Source: Pseudomonas abietaniphila
GTDB lineage: Bacteria; Pseudomonadota; Gammaproteobacteria; Pseudomonadales; Pseudomonadaceae
Assembly: GCF_900100795.1 (NCBI RefSeq)
Contig: NZ_FNCO01000006.1
Coordinates: 1-64,000 of the forward strand
DNA length: 64,000 nt
Reading direction: 5' to 3'
Position numbers and translations under genes: made by a program. The notes under the pieces are model-generated. The model saw only the letters and a program-made list of their open reading frames with translations, searched no databases and was not told where the DNA came from. Shown here piece after piece: positions 27,064 through 36,048 of the stretch. Every line of letters starts with the position of its first letter. Position 1 is the stretch's first letter.

Positions 27064-27432
27064 AAAAGACCTCGACAACATGCTGAACCGATCATAAACG
27101 AGCAGGATCATGCGTTTTCGTCGGCGTAAAAGTCAAACGGGCTGACGGGATAATCAGGGCGAGACCGCCGATGATCGTTCCGCACGCTCCGCGTGGGAAT
27201 GCATCTGCCGACGCTCTGCGTCGAAACCGAATCACACATAGCGTCATTGTCGGCTTTGAAAACGCGGTGGGTCAGTTGCCTCAATGTCGACTCACACACC
27301 GCATTCGCGACCGTCGTAACCTCCGATTGCTCCTACAGGTTTTGTGTTGATCCGCAGACCTGTGGCAGACGCGGAACCCACACCTCTTCCAGCACTCCAT
27401 CTTTCTTTATGACCTTCACGGAGACATCCGAC
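27064..27432. other. intergenic region between deoR and the SDR gene
   Basis: 369 bases with no supportable gene. It holds one half-palindromic element at 27172-27224 (GTTCCGCACGCTCCGCGTGGGAA) resembling the 38139-38219 REP family, and the GGAG ribosome site of the SDR gene near 27420. No clear DeoR operator was found. Confidence 0.5.
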
Positions 27433-28227
27433 ATGAACATCGATTTGACCGGCAAGACTGTTCTGGTAACGGGTTCAACGCTGGGCATCGGGTATGCGAT
27501 TGCCAAAGGCCTGGCGGAAGCGGGGGCCGAGGTGATCGTCAATGGGCGTAAGCAGGAGGCGGTCGACGCGGCGGTGGCTCGGCTGAAGCAGGATGTGCCG
27601 GGCGCGACACTGCGGGGCGTGGCGACTGACGTCGGCACCGCTGCTGGCTGTGAAGCGTTGGTAAAGGCGGTGCCGCAGGTCGACATCCTGATCAACAACG
27701 TCGGGATCTACGGCCCGCAGGACTTCTTCGAAACGCCGGATGACGTTTGGCAGCGCTTCTTCGACGTCAACGTCATGTCGGGTGTGCGGCTGTCCCGCGC
27801 CTATGCGGACGACATGGCCAAGCGCGGCTGGGGCCGGATTGTCTTCATCTCGTCCGAGTCGGCCCTGAACATCCCGGCCGACATGATCCATTACGGTTTC
27901 ACCAAGACTTCCAACCTGTCGATCTCGCGCGGCCTGGCCAAACGCATGGCTGGCACTGGGGTCACGGTGAACGCCGTGTTGCCCGGTCCGACCCTGTCCG
28001 AAGGTGTGGCAGACATGCTCCAGAAAGAAGTCGAGAAAACCGGCAAGTCGCTGGAAGAAGCAGGCGCGGCGTTTGTCATGGAGCACCGCCCCAGCTCGAT
28101 CATTCAGCGCGCGGCCACCATCGACGAAGTGGCGAACATGGTGGTCTACGTGTCGTCGAAACAGGCGTCGGCGACCACCGGCGCGGCGCTGCGCGTGGAC
28201 GGCGGCGTGGTCGACACCATCGCGTGA
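27433..28227 (+). CDS. short-chain dehydrogenase/reductase
   Basis: A 264-residue classical SDR. The TGSTLGIG cofactor loop lies near residue 14, NNVG follows, and the catalytic Ser (ISSES), Tyr154 and Lys158 (YGFTK) are all present. The C-terminus (RVDGG) is standard. The ATG at 27433 is preceded by GGAG 9 bases upstream. The substrate cannot be assigned; it could serve sugar catabolism given the neighbours, but there is no direct evidence. Confidence 0.9.
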   Translation: MNIDLTGKTVLVTGSTLGIGYAIAKGLAEAGAEVIVNGRKQEAVDAAVARLKQDVPGATLRGVATDVGTAAGCEALVKAVPQVDILINNVGIYGPQDFFETPDDVWQRFFDVNVMSGVRLSRAYADDMAKRGWGRIVFISSESALNIPADMIHYGFTKTSNLSISRGLAKRMAGTGVTVNAVLPGPTLSEGVADMLQKEVEKTGKSLEEAGAAFVMEHRPSSIIQRAATIDEVANMVVYVSSKQASATTGAALRVDGGVVDTIA

Positions 28228-28273
28228 TTCATCAGGGCGGGGTTGGAAGGAAGGGAATTGCCTGTGACGCGGG

Positions 28274-28308
28274 AGACCAGAGGTGCACATCAGTAACACC
28301 CCTGGTCT
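28274..28308. terminator. hairpin between the SDR gene and the small acidic ORF
   Basis: AGACCAG-AGGTG pairs with CACC-CCTGGTCT across an 11-base loop, followed by TTTCT on the plus strand. It lies 46 bases after the SDR stop. Confidence 0.5.
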
Positions 28309-28329
28309 TTCTCGGCGGTATCAAGGTGT

Positions 28330-28506
28330 CTATTCCTCCTCTTCTTCCTCGTCGTCCACCAACGTGAACCAGGGTTTCAGTTCGCTCAGCTCGAAATTGT
28401 CTGACTCCGCTCTGGCCCTCCCGATACGGGGAAAGTCAGTGGGTTTGAATGACACGGACGAGTCGAAGATCTCCGCGCTCGCCAATACAACGGATTTGTC
28501 AGCCAT
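28330..28506 (-). CDS. 58-aa acidic small protein
   Basis: A small open frame with an ideal GGAGG ribosome site 7 bases before its ATG at 28506. The product begins MADKSVVLASAEIF and ends with a run of two Asp and six Glu. It contains no membrane segment or cysteine. It lies 91 bases downstream of, and on the same strand as, the PAS-GGDEF gene. I do not recognise the family. The strong ribosome site and tail composition support a real gene; an acidic tail could mimic nucleic acid or mediate protein binding, but this is speculation. Confidence 0.65.
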   Translation of the reverse strand: MADKSVVLASAEIFDSSVSFKPTDFPRIGRARAESDNFELSELKPWFTLVDDEEEEEE

Positions 28507-28597
28507 GTTTGAGCCTCCCTGTCCAAAGATGCGCGTAAGAACGCTGAGAGACTATAGACCAGCTTCGTGAACCACTCGTCGATTCACGACCCGCTGG

Positions 28598-29560
28598 TCA
28601 TAAAGCGGCGAGGCTGCCCTGGAACTCAGCGTACTCCGCGCGCATGCGTCCGTTGCGTTTGACGTGGTACAGCAGGCCGTCGACCTTCTCGATGAAGGAA
28701 ACAGCGTTTTCACCGGCCGAGGGCACCATAGTGCCGACGCCCAGGCTGAGCGTCAGCAGCGCAGACACTTCTGATTTTTCGTGGGGAATCTGCTGCTGAC
28801 GAACCAGCTGCATGCATTTCTCCGCCACCCTGCGCGCCTGCTCCTGCGTGGTCTCGGGAAGCAACCAGACGAACTCTTCGCCACCGATACGGGCGATGAA
28901 ATCACGCGGGTTGTTAGCGGCCTGCGACAACGTCTTGGCCACCGTGCGCAGCGCCTCATCGCCCTTGATGTGGCCGTAGTGGTCGTTGTACTGCTTGAAG
29001 TAGTCGATATCCATCATGATCAGCGACATCGACTGACCGGTTTCCTGAGCGCTGGTCCACTCCCGTTCGAGCACGGTATCGAACATGCGTCGGTTGGCAA
29101 TGCCCGTCAGGCCGTCCTGATAGGAAAACGCCTCCAGTTGTTTCTGCAGGCGCACCAGATGCTCTTCGGTTTTCTTGCGCTCGCTGATGTCGAACATGAA
29201 GCCGACCAACGCCTCGACCTCGCCGTTCTTGCGCACCACGTGCACCACGTCGCGGATCCAGACGTATTCGCCGTCCTTGGTCAACGCGCGGTAATCGGCC
29301 TCGTGATCGACACCGGCCCTGGATTGCGACACGCAAAAGTTGACCACGTAATCACGGTCGTCCGGGTGCATGCGCTCGACCCAGTCATCGACGCCGACCC
29401 AACTGCCCTGCTCCCAGCCCAGCAATTGCTCGATCTGCGGACCGATGTAGCTGAACGTCATGCTCTGCCAGTCGATCCGCCACGGGATGGCCTTTGTCGA
29501 TTCAAGCAGGGTTTTATAGACATCGCTGTCAGTGCCTGAGGGCAGAGATTCGTCACTCAT
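28598..29560 (-). CDS. PAS-GGDEF diguanylate cyclase
   Basis: A 320-residue cytoplasmic protein with no membrane segment. A PAS/PAC sensor fold (about 15-140; WRIDWQSMTFSYIGPQIEQL, then GFMFDISERKK) is joined by a helix (EEHLVRLQKQLEAFSYQDGLTG) to a GGDEF domain with active site GGEEF at 226-230. The position of an inhibitory RxxD site reads NPRD, so canonical feedback inhibition is not expected. An in-frame ATG at 29689 would add 43 residues without domain similarity; neither start has a strong ribosome site. The first gene on this strand ahead of the small acidic protein. Confidence 0.88.
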   Translation of the reverse strand: MSDESLPSGTDSDVYKTLLESTKAIPWRIDWQSMTFSYIGPQIEQLLGWEQGSWVGVDDWVERMHPDDRDYVVNFCVSQSRAGVDHEADYRALTKDGEYVWIRDVVHVVRKNGEVEALVGFMFDISERKKTEEHLVRLQKQLEAFSYQDGLTGIANRRMFDTVLEREWTSAQETGQSMSLIMMDIDYFKQYNDHYGHIKGDEALRTVAKTLSQAANNPRDFIARIGGEEFVWLLPETTQEQARRVAEKCMQLVRQQQIPHEKSEVSALLTLSLGVGTMVPSAGENAVSFIEKVDGLLYHVKRNGRMRAEYAEFQGSLAAL

Positions 29561-29730
29561 GGTCGACCGGTTTCCAGAGGGCAGGAAGATGGCGACATCA
29601 TGTTGCCACCATTCATGCCGCGCAAGCAGGGACCGAGTGGCGGGTCGGACTTCCAGACGGTCGGTGAGGCGGGCCGTGGTCTGGTTCATTCAGGCAGCAA
29701 GCATCGCGCGCAAGCTACGCTGCTACAACG

Positions 29731-31212
29731 ATGAACAGGCATAACAACAAGAAGAGGCGGCCCGTGCAGACATTTAGGGTGCTCATCATTGGCAGCGGGT
29801 TTGGCGGCCAATGCGCAGCGATCAACCTGCTCAAGGCCGGGATCACTGATTTCCGTCTGCTGGAACGCCGCGATTTCTTCGGCGGCACCTGGTGCCAGAA
29901 CACATACCCCGGTGCCGCCGTGGATGTCCCCTCGCCGCTCTATTCGCTGTCGTCAGCGCCATTTCCGTGGACGCAAATGTACGCCGGGCAGGACGAGTTG
30001 CGTCGCTATACCCGGCACGTCGTCGACCGCTTCGGGCTGGAGGAAAAGATCGAACTTGGCGCCGATGTCGAGTCGATGGTCTGGGATGACGTGTCGCGGC
30101 ACTGGACCGTTCAAACCAGCAAAGGCGTCTTTCAGGGGCAGTTTGTGATCAACGCATCCGGCCCCTTGAGCCAGCCGCAACTCCCCTCGTTCGAGGGGGT
30201 ACATCTGTTCGAGGGTAAAAGCTTCCACAGCAACCGCTGGGAACACGATTTCGACTACCGAGGGAAACAGGTGGCGATTGTCGGGAACGGCGCGAGTGCA
30301 GCGCAGATCATTCCCGCGATCGCGCCGCAGGTATCGCACTTGCACGTTTTTCAACGGACCGCTCACTGGGTGCTGCCCAGGCCCGATCACCGCTTCAAGC
30401 CTTTCGAACGCAGGCTGCTCAAATGGCCGCTGTTCTACCGACTGTTACGCAGCCTGATCTACTTGAAACTGGAGAGCCGCTTCATCGGTTTAAAGTATTC
30501 AAGAGCAGGGATCGCCGTGTTTGAGCGGATGGCCCGCCGTCACCTTGAGCGACAGGTCAAAGACCCCGAACTGCGCCGCCGATTGACCCCAGACTTCACC
30601 TTGGGCTGCAAACGCGTGGTGCTGTCCAGCGAGTTATACCCCACGCTGTGTCGGGACAATGTGACCCTGCACACAGAAGGCATCGAGCGTCTCGACGCGT
30701 CCGGAATCGTGACGTCGGATGGCCAGTCTCTTGAGGTGGACCTGATCGTCTGGGCCACGGGTTTCAATGCCACCGACGACGCCATTCCCTATACCGTCAT
30801 CGGTCAGAACGGCCGCTCGTTAAACGATGCCTGGCAGCCGTTCCCCCGAGCGTATCTGGGCACGAGCGTGCCGGGCTTCCCCAACCTGTTCGTGCTCGCA
30901 GGACCTAACACCGGCAGCGGTCACACGTCGGCGCTGTTCATGCTCGAAGCACAGATGCGCTACGTGATGGCCTGCATCAACGCGGTCAACGATCAAGGCA
31001 TGCGCAGCGTCGAGGTACGGGAGGAAGCCGAAGCCGCTTACACAGCAAAGGTGCACCGCGAGATGACCAAGACCGTCTGGTCCTGGGGAGGGTGCCGCAG
31101 CTGGTACCAGAACAGCAGCGGCAAAGTGGTGGCGATGTTTCCGGGGTTCAGTTGCAGCTTTTATTGGCTCGCCCGAAAGATGAAACGCGACGATCACCTC
31201 TTGCGAGAGTGA
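29731..31212 (+). CDS. flavin-containing monooxygenase, Baeyer-Villiger type
   Basis: A 493-residue class B flavoprotein monooxygenase. It has a FAD Rossmann motif (GSGFGG near 21-26), the Baeyer-Villiger fingerprint F-x-G-x3-H-x3-W at Phe160, His166 and Trp170, and a second nucleotide motif (GNGASA). The later WATGF motif is also typical. Such enzymes insert oxygen next to ketones using NADPH. The reading frame opens at ATG 29731; a GTG at 29764 with AGAAGAGGCGG upstream is an equally good start. It is divergent from the PAS-GGDEF gene and apparently monocistronic. Confidence 0.9.
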   Translation: MNRHNNKKRRPVQTFRVLIIGSGFGGQCAAINLLKAGITDFRLLERRDFFGGTWCQNTYPGAAVDVPSPLYSLSSAPFPWTQMYAGQDELRRYTRHVVDRFGLEEKIELGADVESMVWDDVSRHWTVQTSKGVFQGQFVINASGPLSQPQLPSFEGVHLFEGKSFHSNRWEHDFDYRGKQVAIVGNGASAAQIIPAIAPQVSHLHVFQRTAHWVLPRPDHRFKPFERRLLKWPLFYRLLRSLIYLKLESRFIGLKYSRAGIAVFERMARRHLERQVKDPELRRRLTPDFTLGCKRVVLSSELYPTLCRDNVTLHTEGIERLDASGIVTSDGQSLEVDLIVWATGFNATDDAIPYTVIGQNGRSLNDAWQPFPRAYLGTSVPGFPNLFVLAGPNTGSGHTSALFMLEAQMRYVMACINAVNDQGMRSVEVREEAEAAYTAKVHREMTKTVWSWGGCRSWYQNSSGKVVAMFPGFSCSFYWLARKMKRDDHLLRE

Positions 31213-31230
31213 AGGATTCAACTCGTTACC

Positions 31231-31344
31231 TGTAGGAGACGTCCGAGGTTACGAGGGCAGCGAATGCGGTGTGTCATTCAGCATCAATGTAGCTGATCCA
31301 CCGCATTCGCCAGCAAGCCGGCTCCTACAGGTCTGAGGTCTGAG
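31231..31344. repeat. REPIN-like element, first tandem copy
   Basis: It runs from TGTAGGAGACGTCCGAGGTTACG to CGCCAGCAAGCCGGCTCCTACAGG and GAGGTCTGAG. It is nearly repeated at 31372-31500, including non-palindromic internal sequence (CATTCAGCATCAATGTAGCTGATCC), so the copy is a direct duplication of the whole unit. Confidence 0.8.
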
Positions 31345-31371
31345 CACAAGTTTGCGCATCAATCCGATCCC

Positions 31372-31500
31372 TGTAGGAGACGTCCGAGGTTACGGGGGTA
31401 TGGGCCGCAACTCGGACGAATGCGGTGCGTCATTCAGCATCAATGTAGCTGATCCACCGCATTCGCCAGCAAGCCGGCTCCTACAGGTCTGAGGTCTGAG
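31372..31500. repeat. REPIN-like element, second tandem copy
   Basis: Direct repeat of 31231-31344 with a short internal length difference. Together they fill most of the 325-base convergent gap between the monooxygenase and transporter genes. Confidence 0.8.
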
Positions 31501-31537
31501 AATGCAGCTGATCCAGCACCAAGCCGCTCCCCCACCG

Positions 31538-32827
31538 TTACGGCAGCAACGAATAAACCAGCGCCGAGATCGACACCAGGCCGACCACCACCACGAACAC
31601 GTTGGACAGCTTGCCGGCGTACTGACGCATGGCCGGCACCCTGCGCACGGCATACATCGGCATCAGGAACAGCAGCGCGGCGATGATCGGGCCACCGAGG
31701 GTTTCGATCATGCCGAGGATGCTCGGGTTGAGCGTTGCCACCAGCCAGCACACTACCAGCATGAACGCTGCCGTCAGGCGATCCAGCGTGCGTGGCGAAG
31801 GACGACGCCCGCTCTTGACCACCAGGCCTTTCAAACCTTCGCTGGCACCGATGTAGTGACCCAGGAACGATTTGGTAATCGCCACGAACGCGATCAACGG
31901 CGCGGCGAACGCAATGGTCGGGTTGCTGAAGTGGTTGGCCAGGTACGACAGGATCGACAGGTTCTGCGACTTGGCCTCGGCCAGTTGCTCAGGCGAGAGA
32001 GTCAGCACACAGCTGAAGACGAAGAACAGCACCATGACGACCATCAGGCCATGGGCACGTGCAAGGATCTGCGAGCTGCGCTGCTCTGCCTGCTGGCCGT
32101 ACTGACGCTTTTGATCGACCGCGAACGCGGAAATGATCGGCGAGTGGTTGAACGAGAACACCATCACCGGAATCGCCAGCCACAACGTGTGCAAAAAGGC
32201 CGAAGGCGCGGGCACGCTGGCGGCGGTGGAAAGAATGCCACCGGTCCAGTGCGGGATCAGGAACACCGCCAGGAACAGCAGCGCCACGATGAACGGATAC
32301 ACCATCAGGCTCATGGCCTTGACGATGAGTCGCTCGCCGCACCGCACCACAGCCAGCAGGCCCAGGATCAGCACGAACGCCAGCACTGCGCGTGGCGGCG
32401 GCTGAATGTGAAGTTGATGCTCGAGGAAACTGGTGACGGTGTTGGTCAGCGCCACGCTGTAGATCAGCAGAATCGGAAACACGGCGAAGAAATACAGCAA
32501 CGTGATCAGCGCGCCGGCTTTCTTACCGAAATGCTGCTCGACGACTTTAGTGATGTCGGCACCCGCGCGCCCGGACAGCACGAAACGGGTCAGCCCGCGG
32601 TGCGCGTAAAACGTCATGGGGAATGCGAGCAGGGCGAGGATCAGCAGCGGCCAGAAACCCCCGATGCCTGCGTTGATCGGCAGAAACAAAGTGCCAGCAC
32701 CGATGGCGGTGCCAAACAACCCGAGCATCCAGGTGGTGTCGTGGCGATTCCACGCGGTCAATTCCGTCGTCACGCTCGCGGGCGCGGCATCGATGCGTTG
32801 TTCGACGCTGTTGGCCTGATCATTCAT
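31538..32827 (-). CDS. HAAAP/SdaC-type amino acid transporter (serine/threonine)
   Basis: A 429-residue inner-membrane permease with about 11 membrane segments. GTAIGAGTLFLPINAG near the N-terminus is the signature of the hydroxy/aromatic amino acid permease family, and the overall type is closest to SdaC/YhaO proton-serine symporters. The ATG at 32827 (MNDQANSVEQ) has GGAG 12 bases upstream; a longer frame to 33016 adds unrelated sequence. No serine deaminase gene lies beside it. The substrate is inferred from family resemblance. Confidence 0.88.
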   Translation of the reverse strand: MNDQANSVEQRIDAAPASVTTELTAWNRHDTTWMLGLFGTAIGAGTLFLPINAGIGGFWPLLILALLAFPMTFYAHRGLTRFVLSGRAGADITKVVEQHFGKKAGALITLLYFFAVFPILLIYSVALTNTVTSFLEHQLHIQPPPRAVLAFVLILGLLAVVRCGERLIVKAMSLMVYPFIVALLFLAVFLIPHWTGGILSTAASVPAPSAFLHTLWLAIPVMVFSFNHSPIISAFAVDQKRQYGQQAEQRSSQILARAHGLMVVMVLFFVFSCVLTLSPEQLAEAKSQNLSILSYLANHFSNPTIAFAAPLIAFVAITKSFLGHYIGASEGLKGLVVKSGRRPSPRTLDRLTAAFMLVVCWLVATLNPSILGMIETLGGPIIAALLFLMPMYAVRRVPAMRQYAGKLSNVFVVVVGLVSISALVYSLLP

Positions 32828-33351
32828 CCGGTCGATTTCTCCGTTGCCGGTGATAGCTACAAGGTCAAAAGCGCATCGAAAAGCTCGGCAGTCAGCGCCC
32901 CTGACCGGTTCTCTACAGGGAAAGGGGCGCGATTGTCCGGGATTAGGGAACAGAATCAAAGGGTTGTCGGAGGGATGGTCGTCGTTTCGGAGGTTTCGCA
33001 CGGGGAACTGCGACAAGATTACGCAGCCATCATACCCAGCCGGACACCCTGACCGAGCTCATGACGGACGCAACACCTGTGGGAGCGAATTCATTCGCGA
33101 AAACCAGGTCAGGCGCCGCAGATGTATCGTCTGACGCTACGCATCCTGAATGAATTCGTTCCCACCGTTCAGCTGGCATGTACAGGTAGTGAGTGATCCG
33201 GCACCGGGCTAAGCGCCGCTTTTATGCCAGGCGTAATTTTATCTATGTGCCTTTCTCTGATGGTGGCAAAATGCGCCCACCAGAGGAACCGTCAGAGAGC
33301 CGTCAGAGCTTTCGGCCTGCCAATTCCGCTAACTTGATAAATGAGCTATCA
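32828..33351. other. intergenic region with a paired REP element
   Basis: 524 bases. GTGGGAGCGAATTCATTCGCGA at 33079-33100 is mirrored by TGAATTCGTTCCCAC ending at 33165. An open frame crosses part of the region from 33193, but its first 53 residues look non-coding; the supported start of the next gene is 33352. Confidence 0.6.
33079..33165. repeat. paired REP palindrome
   Basis: Same family as 17610-17697. The left arm matches exactly for 22 bases; the right arm is degenerate (CCTGAATGAATTCGTTCCCAC). Confidence 0.75.
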
Positions 33352-33684
33352 ATGATCGTATTTTTTGCTCCGATGCCCCGTAGAGCCAAGGGGCTGTCTG
33401 CATTGAGGTTTATTACAGGCTGGATAGTCGGCCGTTTGAAGCGCAAGCCGCTTCGTGCTTTCTGGGTTGGAGTCGAAGATGTGTATGCCGCGCACTCCGA
33501 AGCTCATGCACTAAGGCTTGCGATTGAAGATGGCGATACGTCTTTAACGCTTGATGATATTGACGAAGTTTCCGGGCCGTCGCTCAGTCATCCCATACCT
33601 GACGAAACAGAACACCCGCACACGTTGGCAGAGTTACTTCAAAAAGCCCGCACACCAGGCTGGATTGCCAGCGCGCGAGGGTGA
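33352..33684 (+). CDS. hypothetical protein, 110 aa
   Basis: It starts MIVFFAPMPRRAKG. A basic, hydrophobic first half (RFITGWIVGRLKRKPLRAFWVGVEDVYAAHS) is followed by an acidic second half (DGDTSLTLDDIDEV). The midpoint resembles an amphipathic helix but not a clear membrane segment. No family was recognised. Codon use is less GC-rich than neighbours and the ribosome site is weak. It precedes the OafA-type acyltransferase by about 130 bases on the same strand; a functional link is not shown. Confidence 0.45.
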   Translation: MIVFFAPMPRRAKGLSALRFITGWIVGRLKRKPLRAFWVGVEDVYAAHSEAHALRLAIEDGDTSLTLDDIDEVSGPSLSHPIPDETEHPHTLAELLQKARTPGWIASARG

Positions 33685-33815
33685 CAGTGGTCCCCTCCCA
33701 TTCCGCCAGACGTTGCTGGCGGACAATGACAACTACACCATTCGTACAACTTCGCGACTCACTATAGAGCGGCCACTCCAACTCGCTTCCCATTCGAGCG
33801 AGGGAAATCGGCGAA

Positions 33816-35945
33816 GTGCGTAAACACAGGGACGCAGCAGGATTGAAAATCAAAAACGAAACGGTCGCATTCGCGCCCGCAATGTACAAAGGCCAGACAG
33901 ATCTGCGCCATCTCCACAAGACTGTCGATGCAATCCAGCCAACAAACGTTGCCCGTGGTCCGGCTCAAAATTATCGCGCCGATATCGACGGCCTGCGTGC
34001 GATCGCCGTGTTGCTGGTTCTCCTGTTTCATGGGGGAAACTCGGTCTTCTCTTCCGGATTCATCGGCGTTGACGTATTTTTTGTGATTTCAGGGTTTCTG
34101 ATCACTTCCATTGTGCTTAAAGACCTGTCTACGGGCGCTTTCAACATTGCGCAGTTCTATGCAAGGCGCGCCTGGCGCCTGCAACCGGCAATGATTGCGG
34201 TGTATGTCGCCACGCTGGGAGTTGCCGCGCTGGTTTACCTGCCAGTTGATTTCGTCGACTACCTAAAAAGCGCCAAATACGCGACGATGTTTCTTTCTAA
34301 TCAATACTTCGAAAGGACCACGACCGCCTATGCAGCCGATGACACTTCTTCCTTATTGCTGCTGCACACTTGGTCGTTAGCCATCGAATGGCAGTGGTAC
34401 TTCCTGCTACCTGCCTGCCTTATGCTTCTGTACAAAAAAGTGTCCGCATCCACACTGAAAATCATCGCTCCTGTGGCCACCGCGATCGCCGCTGCGGTGG
34501 CACTCACACTTTCTATCCATCAACCGGATAACAGTTATTACTATTTCGCATCCCGGGTGTTCGAGTTGCTGATCGGTGCCTGTGTGGTGGTATTGAATGG
34601 GGACAGAATCAAGCTCGGTAAGCATTCGGCAAGTGTGATCGGACTGGCAGCCCTGTTCGTCATCTTTTATTGCAGTACCCGAACGGGCATTCTTCGCGGC
34701 TTTCCTGACTACCATGCACTGCTCGTGAGCGTCGCCACGGCAGCTTTGCTGCTCAAGGAAGTCGGCGCGAACGGTATTCACAGCAGGGTTACCGCAAGCG
34801 TGCTGCCGCGTTCGCTGGGCAAGGTCTCTTACTCGCTGTACCTCTGGCATTGGCCAGTGCTGGCGGTTACGGCGTACCTGGGGCTGACAGCCGCCCACTA
34901 TTCAGAAGGCGTCTATTACGCTGGGTCAATCGTTCTGGCGGTGGCCTCCTATGCCTGGGTCGAGAAACGACTTCGTCGAGTAAGGCTGAGGTTTCTTCCC
35001 ACGCTGGTGCTGCTGATCATCTTTCCGGCGGTAGCGTTTTCAGTCGCTTACAAACTCGCCGATGCCCATGGCGGGTTTGCGCAACGTTTTGGCTCGGAAT
35101 TCGCCGCCAGCCAAAAAACGCTGGCGGCTCACGAACTCAAAAACAGACGGTACTGCATTGACGGCGTGACGGATGAGTCCGATCCGCGGTGTGTGATTGG
35201 AGATGTCCCTTCCCCATCCCGGGCGCTCATGATCGGCGACTCATTTTCCAATCAATACATGGGATTCATGGACGTTCTGGGTAAAGACGCAAGTGTGTCA
35301 GTCACGGCTTTAAGTACGTCGGCATGCCTTTCCCTACCGGATGTCTATCTGTACAGCTGGTGGAAGTTCAAAGACGTGCTTTACACCAAGTGCCACGACC
35401 GGGCGGTGGATTTCTACAACCTGATTAGGTCAAATCGATACAAGTACGTGGTGCTCGGCCAGATCTGGGGCAACTACACCGGCGACAGCGTCGTCCACAG
35501 CCTTTCCGATGAGCGCACGACCGAACTGTCCAGGGCCAGGCTTGAAGCGTCGATGCGCAACGCCCTGAAGCTGATCATCGAATCCGGTGCTACACCTGTC
35601 ATTATCAAGGCCGTCCAGGCGATGCCCACTGCGGTCAACGAATGCCTGTCGCAACACCTCAAAATGCAGGATGGCTTCGGTAGCACAGAAGCGTCGGCCA
35701 ACTGTGCCACCACAGGTGAAAGCCCCAAAGATGCGGACTGGTTCGAAACGCTGTTCAGTGCGCTCAAGCACGACTTTCCTTCTTTGATATTCATCGACCC
35801 CAAGGACGTTCAGTGCGAACAGGGTCAATGCGTCACCGAAATGGAAGGCGTGCCAGTGTATCGAGATGTGGGGCATATCACTGACTTCGCGTCTTATAGG
35901 TTCGCAGAGCTCTATCTGAAGACGTTTGGAAACCCGCTAAAGTGA
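33816..35945 (+). CDS. OafA/YrhL-type acyltransferase with SGNH domain
   Basis: A 709-residue membrane O-acyltransferase that decorates surface glycans. The acyltransferase-3 part has NYRADIDGLRAIAV, FFVISGF and the RR-x2-R-x2-P motif in YARRAWRLQPA, and spans about ten membrane segments to residue 415. The C-terminal periplasmic SGNH hydrolase-like domain has GDS at 474-476 and a late DVGHITDFASY motif supplying Asp and His. The same architecture is seen in O-antigen acetyltransferases. A GTG at 33816 follows AGGGA; an ATG at 33882 would drop 22 residues with little family similarity. A link with the O-antigen genes 10 kb away is plausible only. Confidence 0.9.
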   Translation: MRKHRDAAGLKIKNETVAFAPAMYKGQTDLRHLHKTVDAIQPTNVARGPAQNYRADIDGLRAIAVLLVLLFHGGNSVFSSGFIGVDVFFVISGFLITSIVLKDLSTGAFNIAQFYARRAWRLQPAMIAVYVATLGVAALVYLPVDFVDYLKSAKYATMFLSNQYFERTTTAYAADDTSSLLLLHTWSLAIEWQWYFLLPACLMLLYKKVSASTLKIIAPVATAIAAAVALTLSIHQPDNSYYYFASRVFELLIGACVVVLNGDRIKLGKHSASVIGLAALFVIFYCSTRTGILRGFPDYHALLVSVATAALLLKEVGANGIHSRVTASVLPRSLGKVSYSLYLWHWPVLAVTAYLGLTAAHYSEGVYYAGSIVLAVASYAWVEKRLRRVRLRFLPTLVLLIIFPAVAFSVAYKLADAHGGFAQRFGSEFAASQKTLAAHELKNRRYCIDGVTDESDPRCVIGDVPSPSRALMIGDSFSNQYMGFMDVLGKDASVSVTALSTSACLSLPDVYLYSWWKFKDVLYTKCHDRAVDFYNLIRSNRYKYVVLGQIWGNYTGDSVVHSLSDERTTELSRARLEASMRNALKLIIESGATPVIIKAVQAMPTAVNECLSQHLKMQDGFGSTEASANCATTGESPKDADWFETLFSALKHDFPSLIFIDPKDVQCEQGQCVTEMEGVPVYRDVGHITDFASYRFAELYLKTFGNPLK

Positions 35946-36048
35946 AATCAGTGCGAATGCCGCTCCGCTACCTGGCTCGTGGTAGCGGTGCGGTAAAAAT
36001 GAGGGCCCAATGCAGCAAGCTGCTCTGAGAAACGGGCAAGTGCGCTGT

